From positions 11,098,001-11,162,000 of the forward strand of contig JAJQJQ010000002.1 in the NCBI GenBank assembly GCA_028622995.1: a stretch of DNA of 64,000 nt, given 5' to 3'. Every line of letters begins with the position of its first letter. The stretch's first letter is position 1. The translations under genes and the position numbers were made by a program. Below the pieces are notes generated by a model, which saw only the letters and a program-made list of their open reading frames with translations, did no database searches and was not told the origin of the DNA. The DNA comes from Panagrolaimus kolymaensis (taxonomy: Eukaryota > Nematoda > Chromadorea > Rhabditida > Panagrolaimidae). Of this stretch, positions 1 to 10,800 are shown piece after piece.

Positions 1-1596
1 GCCATTTGTAAAGTTTCATATGAACAATGACTTGTTGTTCCCTTAAATAAAATAAGTATACATTCTAACAATATTTATATCGAAAAAAACATAGCATTGA
101 TGAATTTAGTAATTTTATTTTTTTGCCATGGAGAAATAAATAAAGAACAATATCCTTTCCTGCAAAAAAGTAATACATATTTAATTTTAAGAAAACTCAC
201 CTTGCATGTTGGAGGTGATTCATATGTTAAATCAACGGCACACCCAAAATCACTTATTTCAACATTTTCTCCTTCGCTATCTTTAATTAAGATGTTGTCA
301 ATTTTTAAATCACAATGCAATATCTCTTTTTCATGTAAATAATTCATTCCATCTGCGACTTGAATACAATACCAAGTTAATTGCATAACTTCAATCTTTT
401 TATCATTTCTTTCTATTTTCTTTAAAAATGTAGTTAAACTATAATTTCTTAATGGCAGAAATAAAATATTGGTTAAACCAAAATGAACTCCTAACGAGGG
501 TAAAATGTTTGGATGATTTGTTTTATCAAATATCTTAAATTCTTGGTGAATACTCTGAAAATTTCTGATACAATAATTTTTACCGAAAAAAAAAATAAAA
601 ATTTACTTTTCCTCCATGACTTTTAGCAACTTTTACAGCTACTTCTTTATCATCCAGGATCCCCTAAAATAGCAAATACTTTTATATAAAATAATATAAA
701 TTTTCATTGTAAAATCTTTAAATATTTCTCCTTCCATATTTTATTTTTTATTTTTTGTAACAAACTATAAGCTTTTAATAATTACCTTATAAACTTTTGA
801 AAATCCTCCGCGACCAATTTGTTGGTTGGTGTTATATGAAAATCGACTTATATCAATCAAAGGTAAGCTTTGTAATTTAATATTATTTCCTAGGCTCTGA
901 AAAAGAAAAAAATAGACTAACAATAGTTTTTATCAGCTTCTTTTTACTGTATCACAAGTGTTACTCTTTATTGGCAGAGGATGGCGCTCAATATCAATGG
1001 TTTTTATGTTTATAGCATTTAAATGTCGCATAATTTGATTTTTTCTTCTAAAATTAATAAATTTAATTTAAAAAAGAAGTAAATAAAAAAATTAAAAAAT
1101 AAAACCTCTTTTTAACAATTAATATAAATATACTCAAAAAGGTAAGTATAATTATAAACGCGCATATAACTGTCACATTTGGAGTAGATAAAAATACTTT
1201 GGGAGTCGAGGTTAATGGTTGATGAGCGATTAAGTTGGATGGTGGTAATCTTGATTTTTTGTGAATTGGGGGAAGCGACGTTATTGGTGTAGCTACAATT
1301 ACATTTGATGAGGGGAAATTTTTTCTAGTTGAATTTTGTATTGTTAACGAACGCTCTTCGAGTGTATTAAAAGCATCATCCATAACATCAGTTTGACAAA
1401 TTTTGAAAGTTAAATATTCAAGTCGATTTTCCTTTTTACATTCAGAAATACATTGAAATTTATGAGCTTTCCTCAATTCAGCATTAGGCGTTGTTGGAGA
1501 ATATCGAAACAATTTATCACGACAATCGGTGCAAGCCATTGGATCATTTTTGTCTGTACAGTAAAATTTTTTACAAGAAATATGACAATCTTCCAT
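1..1596 (-). CDS. Receptor-like protein kinase, 3' end outside window
   Basis: Six in-phase exons: 1596-1106, 1047-948, 896-786, 663-607, 554-201 and 41 to beyond base 1. The first exon encodes a Cys-rich N-terminal region (Cys at residues 4, 8, 13, 22, 25 and others), then a hydrophobic segment (VICAFIIILTFLSIFILIV) followed by KKRRK, so one membrane span. The kinase domain follows: glycine loop IGRGGFSKVYK (exon 3), the ATP-binding lysine in VAVKVAK (exon 4), HCDLKIDN catalytic loop and DFG (exon 5). The last visible exon would hold the activation segment end. The usual HRD arginine is Cys, so it is a non-RD type that still keeps Asp, Asn and DFG and may be active. No cleavable signal peptide precedes the first Met and no acceptor AG lies just upstream, so either the N-terminus is inserted without a signal or a leader exon was missed. 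Family within tyrosine/TKL kinases is not assignable by eye. Confidence 0.85.
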
Positions 1597-2263
1597 TTAA
1601 AAAATATAACACAACGGTGAAAAGGTTTATTCAGTTAAATAAAGTCAAATAATGCTTGCTTTATTGCGTTAAGAACCAAGAAGAGAATACATGCATCAAT
1701 GCATTGATAACCATCGATGCAGTGATATCATGTATCATATTTAACACACACATGCATGTTAGCAAGAAAGCGCTTGCAAAATCTTTTCAATAGTAAACAT
1801 TCTTTTTAGATAAACAGCAAGCAATATATTTGAAGTGTTTATTTTTAATTTCACAAAAAAAAATTTTTTACAATAAATATTACAATTTGAAAATTTCTTT
1901 AAATTACCGTTGGGCTTTGTCATGAATTAATAAAGATAAATGTATTTTTATTTAATTTTGGCCCTGCTTTTTATGCTTTTTTTAATGGGTTCGACCACAT
2001 ACATATGACAGTTAAAGAGTTTTAATATCAACCCATTATTATGATACAACATTCCACAATTCTTTGTAAACACTCTATTTCAACATATCATTTTTAATTT
2101 CTCCAAATTCAAAAAATCAATTATGTTACAAACACACACATGCTACAAGCCGCACTGCATAGCACTTCATAGAATTTTTTTTACTCTCTTCATATTTACT
2201 GATAAAATTCTTTTTGCTTTAACTTTTATTTCTTATTCATCATCGTTTTTTTTTCTCTTCATT
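1597..2263. promoter_or_regulatory. Shared divergent upstream region of two membrane-protein genes
   Basis: The two flanking genes point away from each other, so this 667-bp stretch must hold both promoters unless leader exons are present. It contains a perfect 14-bp palindrome (ATCAATGCATTGAT, 1695-1708) with further ATGCAT and CATCGATG words close by (1691-1720), and a C/T-rich run just before the plus-strand start. No coding sequence is supported here. The regulatory role is inference from position. Confidence 0.4.
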
Positions 2264-3348
2264 ATGCATAAAGTTGCTTATTTCATAATTATTTTGATTT
2301 CCTTAAACCTATCCTGGGGTTTAGAAGAAATTTCTGGAGTAAGTTAAAAATATAAAATTAAAATTTCCTAGTAAAATATAATATGCTTTAGTATACTGAT
2401 TTGGCAAAAATAATTATGATTAACGAAACTCATGTACAATTTTGGACAAATGATACGCTTACGCTAGCTATTAAGGATATTCAAGTAAGTAATCTCATAG
2501 CAACGTTGACGTTATTATTTTTTCCATTTTAAGGGATGCAATGACCCAACCAAATATAAAAAATGTGTCATTAAAGCCTTATGTGGTGTAGAATTTATAT
2601 TTGATACCGCATTAATTCCACTTGATTCGAAAAGTGAAAGTGATGGGATACGATGCTCTCTAAAGCTAAAGGCAAAAGAGGAAAATTTTAAACTAACATG
2701 TGGAAATGAACCTTTTGGCGAACATGGTAGTTGCTATCCTAATGATGCAATAACATTAGGGACAAATAAACCTCACTCACCGCGCACGGTTTGTAATTAT
2801 TTATATAAATTGAAAAAAGTCTACTTTTGTATTTTCAGACTCAATCAATGGTTCCATTGGCCAAAGATCGAGAATATAATTTTGTTGATCAAATTTTAAA
2901 ATATAGGGATGTTGCTGCAATTCCGGTTGCTTGCCCTCAATGTCCTGTATGTCCTAATTATCCTGAATGTCCTCAATGTCATCCATGCCCGGTTTATTAT
3001 CCTTGTCCATCACATGATTGTGGAAAATTGGATGGGGTTTCTGTGATTTTAGGGATTGGGATTGGAGTATCAATTTGCATAATATGTTTTTTTGCTTATA
3101 AATATGCATCAAAAAGCTCAAGAGGAATTCCTCAAAATGTGACATTACAACTAGTTGAAACTCAAAAACTTATTAAAAAGCAATCAGTTGAACATCAACA
3201 ACCACCAACGATTCAAGCCCCTAATCCACCCGACAGACCTCGAATTGAAACAGATCCAGAGAATAAATATGAAGATACTCCTTCGACACCTTCAAATGTA
3301 AATAAGTATTCCTTTAAAGATATTAAACGCGTTTTTAAGTTAAAATAA
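2264..3348 (+). CDS. Secreted/type I membrane protein with Cys-Pro stalk, unknown function
   Basis: Four exons: 2264-2338, 2392-2484, 2534-2788 and 2839-3348, all phase 0, giving 310 aa. The start is chosen because it opens a clear signal peptide (MHKVAYFIIILISLNLSWG). The ectodomain has a Cys-containing part (GCNDPTKYKKC, IKALCG, IRCSLKL, LTCGNE, GSCYP), then a striking stalk at about residues 173-202 where CP dipeptides alternate (CPQCPVCPNYPECPQC). One membrane span follows at about 207-230, then a cytoplasmic tail of about 80 residues rich in Pro, Gln and Lys. I recognise no named domain. It lies back to back with the receptor-like kinase, so a shared pathway such as receptor and co-receptor is possible but only inferred. 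Confidence 0.8.
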
Positions 3349-4893
3349 ATTCAAATTTTTAAGTCTTTTAAATACAGAACTCAAAAATTATCACATTTGT
3401 TTCAACTTCTTGAATTTGTAAAAATGGACAAATAGCATCTTTTTAAATACTATGATCTTTTTTATATTTATTTTTCAAAAAACGTTTGGTTGAAGCCGAA
3501 CTGAATTTTTCTCATTAAAATTCATTTATTTTATTTGAAGTAAGAGAATAAAAGTTTTTTAAATATTTTTCTGAAAAAAAATGAATAACGGGATTTAATG
3601 ACAAAAAAATGAAGATCTGTCACGTATTAAAAATTGTTTTCTCACAGCTTTGAGCGAGGACATGAAAAAAGAAAAAAAAAGAAGAAAAAATTCAAATTAA
3701 GTGATTTTGAAAGATAAAGAAATTCAAAATTACGAATATCTCAAGTTTAAATATTTTGTTTCTTCAACGTTCTAAATAGAAAATACTTTCCTATTTTTAT
3801 TTTTTGTCAAAGTTGGAGTAGTCTTGGCGTTTCAAAAAACATTTTTTGCATCCATTATTGCCTCTTCAGCAATGGGTTAAAACATAATTTTCTTCTCTTG
3901 TTATTATACAAAAATTGTAGAAATGATGTTTCTCAACTTTACGAAACTCCACAAAAATAAAATAAATATTCAAAAAAAAATCTATGCACTTTTCAAAACT
4001 AAAAAAAGAGGATTTGAAAAATGTTTTATCATACATTTTGCCCTTTTCAAACCCAAGGCAATTTTTCTCATTTTCTCCAAGTGTTTTGGAAAAAACCTAT
4101 GTTGTTTTTATTGATTCCGTTTTTTTGGTGTTGTTGTTGCTAAAGGCTCTGTTTTTTGTCCATTTTGTTCTATTTTTCTCATCACAATTTTTATTGGAAA
4201 AAAGGCAATTAGGAAACTAAAGAAAAGTTTCTAATATTAAATGTGTGTTTAGTTTCTGTAAAATTGCTTCTTCTTTTTTTTTTATTAATAAATCCTATTT
4301 ATTTATTTTTTTCGTTTACTTTCGATTTCAAAAAAAAAACTCATTTGTATTTTTTTCCTTCCATCTTTTCGAACACTCAAGCAAGCCAGAGACACAAACA
4401 TATATTCTTCAACAAATACCAAACCAGGGTCACCCTTCTTCTTTTTTTCTTTTCTATTTGTATTTTTTTATTTTTGTGCGCTGCGTTTATTTTATTTTTT
4501 ATTTTTGGTCAGTTTTCCTCCTCTTTTTCTTTGCTTCCACCTTCTCTCAACACTCTCTCACTCAACGTTCATTCAGTCTCAGCTGGGCTGCTGCTGCTGC
4601 TGTTGCAATACCAAGTGCGGCTGCGAGATGCCTGCCTGCAAAAAAAAAGATGACAGACAACATCCAAGTCATGTGGTTTTTATTTTTAGCAAGTGCGTTG
4701 CAACGTTGTTGTTTTCTTCTATTTTTTCCATCTCCACTATTTTTTTTGCTCCAACAAGAAAACAATTTTTTATTTCCACCGTGAAAATTTGTTTATTTTT
4801 CTTTAATTAATAAACACTAAATACTTAAAACTAAAACTTTTTACAATAAATACATTTTCAGAGGTTGAAAATAAAAATCTTTCAACAACAATC
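3349..4893. other. Intergenic region, pyrimidine-rich promoter side
   Basis: No gene is supported. The right part (about 4250-4620) is strongly T/C-rich on the plus strand and ends in a small GC-richer island (4580-4640) with a CTG repeat, typical of a promoter or 5'UTR zone for the large gene that follows. A TTTTCAG acceptor at 4855-4861 lies about 33 bp before the next start codon. Long open frames here are low-complexity Phe/Leu strings and are not believable proteins. Confidence 0.5.
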
Positions 4894-7800
4894 ATGCCGG
4901 ATTCCGATGATGATGAAATCCAAATTTTTTATAGCAGTGATGATGATAGCGCCGCCAATGTTGTTGTCGATGATGAAGATATTGGTAGTGTTTTAAGTGA
5001 TGATGATGTTCAGTTTGTTGATGCAGCAGAAAATGAAATTGAGAATGTAAATGGCAGTAGTGATGACTCGAGTGGTTAGTTTTTGCTTTTTTGCTTTTTT
5101 CTCAAAGTTGTTGTCGTCTTTCGGATTAAATTTGGGACAACATTAATAGAAACTAAAAACTTAATAAATTTCGGTTTTACTAATTTAAAAAGAAAATTAA
5201 AAAGGTTTGAAACGAAAAATTCAGGATTAAAAAATTAAATTTTCAAAAATGCTAAAAAGAAAAATTTTGGAATTGGAATATATAAATTTCTAAAAGATGG
5301 ACGACTTCTCGAGAATTTTTTCTAAACAAAACTTTTTATAAAAAATTCAAATTAGCATATTTGACTTTTTCCCCTCTCAACTTTTACATATGTTGCTTTT
5401 AAAGCTCAAAAATTTCCTTTTACTATTGAAATTCGTTTTTTTAGATGGAAGTTTTGATATTTGTGAAGACAACATTTCTGTTATATCAAAGTCTTCTGTT
5501 TCTTCAACTTCTTCTAGTTCCTCCTCCTCTTCTTCAAGCTCATCTTCATCCAGTTCAGATTCCAGCGAATTAACCCAAGATTCATTATGGAATGAAACGG
5601 AAAAAGTTGAAGTTGTTGTTGCCCCAGTTAAAGAAAATCAAGCCACCGCTGCCGCCGGTTCTTCTGGGTTATTGGATCAACGAGTATTCAGCATGTTTAC
5701 AAGTTCAGAAAAAATGGCTATGTATAATGAAAAACTTAAAATATATAATGAAGCCAAAGCTAAAACCGATGAAGCTGAAGCTAATGTGGTTGCAGCTGCT
5801 GCTGAGGCACTCAATATTAAAGCAAAAGTTAAACCAGGAAAACCTATTCCATGGCAGCGATCAGGATTCTCACAACCTTCACAAACAACAGAAATGTCGG
5901 AAAAACTTATCGCTCAAATTCAGCAACGCGAAATTGATAAACAATTTCATTTGAAAATGTTTGGTGTAATTCCAAATACTGAAATGACTGAAGATAGGAT
6001 TACGTTTGATGAATTTCGAAACAACCTTTCAAATGTCAACCAAGCACCAGCAATTTCTGGATTTTCTCTTAATAATCAACCTTCAACATTAGCAAATTCA
6101 GGAGTCAATGAAAGCTGTGACAAAAATAAGCAGCAACCTCAATCGTCTGCTTCTAATTCGTTGTTTGAAACTGGAAAATCACTTACCACTGATGAACAAG
6201 CTTTTTGTGAATATTATAAAACAATGTATCAAAGTGCTGATAAACGTGCAATATATGCTGAAGAAGAAGAAAAAGCAGTTAAAGCCAAAAAAGATATGGA
6301 ACCAGAAATTTTATCTAAAGCCATTGCAGATACAAAAGAAACAAAAGTTGCTGAAACACCAAAAGTTAAAACTGTTGAATGTCAAATGGATCCATGGGCA
6401 GAAGCGTTGCAACAACAACAACAAAATCAAAAACAGCTAATTGAATCCCATTCATTTGATGTTTATTCAAAACATTCGGGTGCTTGTTCAAGTCACTCAA
6501 ATGGGCCCAAATTTTATGGTAACGGTTTGAAAGATCCAGAACAAACCAAACAAGCGATTGATACTTTAACAAAATATTTGGAACATTTAAATAATCAAGT
6601 AAGCAACCAAACTTTTCAAAAATATATATTAAAACTAAAAATAATTTTTTTTTTAGAAAGTAAAAAACCATGAAACAAGTTTGCGAATTCGAACCATCGA
6701 AAAGCATTTAATGCAACTTAAATACAAGTAAAAAATTTTATTATTTTCATTTTTAAATTTGATTGGAATTATTTTTTAGTGAAAAATTTGTTATCAATTC
6801 AAAACCAACAACAACAACGCCTGCTGAAGCTTTTGCTTCCATTCCAGTTCCATCTCCAATTGAAATAGATCTAACCAACAAAAATTTTGATATTGATGAT
6901 GGAATTAAATTTATTTCTGCTGCTGATAATGATAAAGATGATGATGATGTTCAATTTATTGCTGAATTGACCAAACAAGAATCGGTTTTAACAAAGCAAC
7001 AACAAAATCAAAAATTGTTCGAAGATATGGTGGCTTCAAGCTCGGCTGCTTCTTCCAAAACCTTAACAGAAACTAAAAAACCTACACCCGCAGAGGAATT
7101 CGCTCAACTTAAAGCTCCTAGTTTAATTGATTCAAGTGGTGACGAAAGCTCCTCCGCCGATGACGATGATGATAGCCAAGTTGTTTATCTTGGTTCTAAA
7201 ACTTCATCATTTAAATCCAAAGACACAGATTTGGTTGATAAAGTCGAAAATGGACCAAAAAATCAACCAAATCAAGAACAAAATTTTGAAGTTCGACATG
7301 GTTGGGCGATTGGCATGTCAAAAGAAGAATTATTAAATAAAATGTCAGCTTTATATAATAAAGTAAGCCCCAAACTAAAATAAATATCTCTAAAAACTTT
7401 ATAAAATAAATACTTGTTTTTTTCAGAATAAAAATTTGATGGAAAAACAAATTGAAAAAGCTGAAAATGACGATTGGCAAAAAAGAGCTGAATCTGGAGA
7501 ATTTTTCTGGCAACAACCTCCACAATTGATTGTTCACGAAGGAACAACACCGTCTGCCGCCGAAAAATTGGCACCAAAAACATCTGAAGCCGAAGCAGAA
7601 GAAGAACCAGAAAAGAAACAGCCACCTACTAAAATCAACCGTCATGATTCAGAATTAATTCAAAAAATGTCTAAACTTTTTGATAAAGTAAGCAAACTTT
7701 TAAATAAGTAATTAAAGCCATTAAGAAAAATATTTTTAAAAACTCAAAAAATTTACATAAAAACTTTTTAACCAATCCTATTATTTTTTAATTCAAAAAA

Positions 7801-10800
7801 AATTGAAAGATTTTGAAAATTAGTTTTAAATGAAAAATCGAGAAAAACTTTTACAGAAAAATAAAATCACCAATTTTTTTATTTAAATTTATTGTTTTTT
7901 AGAAAGCAGCTGAATTTGGTAAAGACAAAGTTAAAGAATTTTTGGAAAAACAATTAATGATTGAAGAATCCATTTTATGGTATTTTTTTAACTTTAAAAA
8001 ATATTAATTTCATATATTATTTATTTTTAGTGCTAAAAAGCTTGAATCAACTAAACAAGCAGCAGCAACTCCAACTCCAACTTCAGCTTCAGCATCGTGT
8101 GCTACTTTGAAGCCCGAGGAAACTCCCATTACTGAGGGAAGTATTGAAATTCCATCCACTGATTACAATATTCTTTATAAATGTTCAAATTATTTATATA
8201 TTTCAACGAATGGAATTATTGAAAAGGCAACTTTTGTTAAAAATGAAAATGGTTTTGAAACTTATGAATTGTCAAACAACAACGACAATGAAAAATCTAT
8301 CATTCCTCGAGTTATTTCAATTCCAGCAAATTCCCCTATTACGCCTATATATGATTTCGGCACTCCTGCAGCCATTCATATTCCAAATCAATGTCTGCCA
8401 CCACCACTTCTAGAAGCTGCTTTAGCAGCATCGTGTGCTGCTAATAAATTTGTTGCAACAACAACAACAACTCCTTCCAATAATAATGAACCTGCTGAAA
8501 TAATTGAAATTTCTTCAAATGAATATAGTATCCTTTATAAAGATGCTGAAGATTTTTATGTATTTATTAATGATGAAATTGAAAAACCTATTTTATCGAA
8601 AACTGAAAATGGAATTGCCATTTATGAAATTTCGTCATCAAACAAAAACAAAAATGGGCAAAGCAGTTCAAAAAAATCCCCTCCACGTCGGAGAATTATT
8701 TCAATACCCATTGATGAAGCAACTTCATATGATGAAATATATAAAAATGCTGCAGTTAAAGCTTCAAGAACTTATAAAGCTCCCAAACCTGTTGTTGCTG
8801 TTTATCAACAAATGAATTTATATTCTTCGGATGAAAATGTTTCACCCATGAATGATTCAATTGAAAAATATATGAAAAAAATATATGGCACAAATAAATC
8901 TTTGAGTTGTGAAGAATTTCGATCGATTTTAAAATTAGTTAAATATTTACAAAATCAAGATTCTGAAATTGATGTAAATGGATTCATTGAAAAATATGCT
9001 CCAAATGGATATTTTGAAAATTATTCTCCACCAAATAATAATAAATTAGTTTCAACCAATGGATCTATGGATGCTTTTGAAATGGAATATGAGAAAGCTT
9101 TAATAAAACATTTAACTAAAATGCGATCAGAAGCTGCTGCTGCTAAGGCTGCTGACCAATCATCATCATCATCAAAGTACCAAACGACGACGACGACAGC
9201 TCAAAAAGTAAATAATGAAAATCCAATGGAAAATATATGTCAACAAAATTATTATTATTGTGGAAAGCAAACACGAAGTTCAAATCCAATTTATATTGGG
9301 AAACCAAAGAAACCACCACATCATCGTGAAATTTCAGTATCTCGAAGATTTAGAACCACTAAAACTATGCCACCCCAATCAATTATTAATATGAGATATG
9401 CTCCTCCAGCTCTTGCTCCAACAATTCCAATTCCTCCTCCAATGAAAAAAATGGAAGAACAACAACCTTTGCTTAAAAATTCTCCTCCAACTAAAATTGA
9501 TTCTGGTGTTGTTCCATCTGGAAAAAATCAACCAACCAACAACATTCAAGAATCGCCACTTCCGCCGCCGCCATTGTGGTTTGGAGAAAAATTTGCCGCC
9601 AATTATGGGCCTCCTCATGTTCAACACCAAAATATTAATTTACCTTCTCGACTTGATGATTTTCAAAATGGATGGTCTGATGGTCATATTTTGGATGAAT
9701 TTGATAATAATCTCATTTCTGCAACAACCAATCCTTTTCAAACAATTCAAAGAACTTTAAGTCCCAAGGAAATTCAACTTCATAAATCCATTCCAGCCAA
9801 GTATTATCAAAATAAATTCGAAGCTACAGAAAATTGCGACATCGTTCAAAAATCTGCAGCAACCAACCCAAATCCGCCGCCATCAGTTACTCATAAATTT
9901 ACAGAAGCTGAAATTCATAGAGCCACCCTCGCTGCTCTCTATCAACAACCACCTGTAAATCAAAGAAATCTAAGCCCCGCTGAAGCTGAACAACATAAAG
10001 ATATTCGAGACAAACATGTTTTTCAACATAAATTCGCTGAAAATACAAAACAGAATTGTGAAGTTATTAAAAATATTCTTAAAGATTTTCAACGAAAATA
10101 TGGAAATGAAAAAAGTTTAAAAACTTTAACTGAAAAGAATGCGGCTCTCACAAACAAATATGAAAATGTTAAAAATGAATTGGATGAAGCAAAAGCAAAT
10201 TTGATTCAAGTCGAAGCTGAACTTGCTGAAACCAAATTCAAATTGTTAGAATGTGAAAAACTTTGTGAAGAATTAAAACGTGAAAATGAAGTTTTAAAAG
10301 CTCAAAAACCAACAACAAAAAAAGTTGTTGAAGATTTAGTTTTAATGACTCCCACTTCATTTAATTATCCCGAATTAGAAGGATATATTCCATTGATTCA
10401 ACAACCCCAACAACAGCAAAATAATCCAAATCCATCCATGTCAATTTTTACTCAACCAGCACCACCCCGTCGAGGTTGTTATTATCCTCAACCCATTCGT
10501 CTCCGAGGATTTAAACCTGCTCCTCCAACAACTATTAATGTAACTCTTCCAGCGGGATCAATAAATCCATTATCAATGGGAGGAGGAACAACTATGCTTA
10601 AAAATTATGATTCCGTTCCATCTGATAATTGCGAAGCTTCTAAATATGATGAGCCTGAAATGGTTTCTGATGATTTTTTAACAAAAAATTCAGCTCCTCG
10701 TCCATGTCTTCGCCGCCGAGGAATTAATGCTGTTGCTGCTGCTCCAACTATTGTAAATATAAATATTCCCAAGACCCAATCAACAATGTTATCTATGGAA

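Noticed and set aside
4243..4810. Long overlapping open frames of 100-179 codons before the giant gene
   Set aside because: Phe/Leu/Ser strings produced by T/C-rich promoter sequence; several frames open at once and none has a family or splice support.
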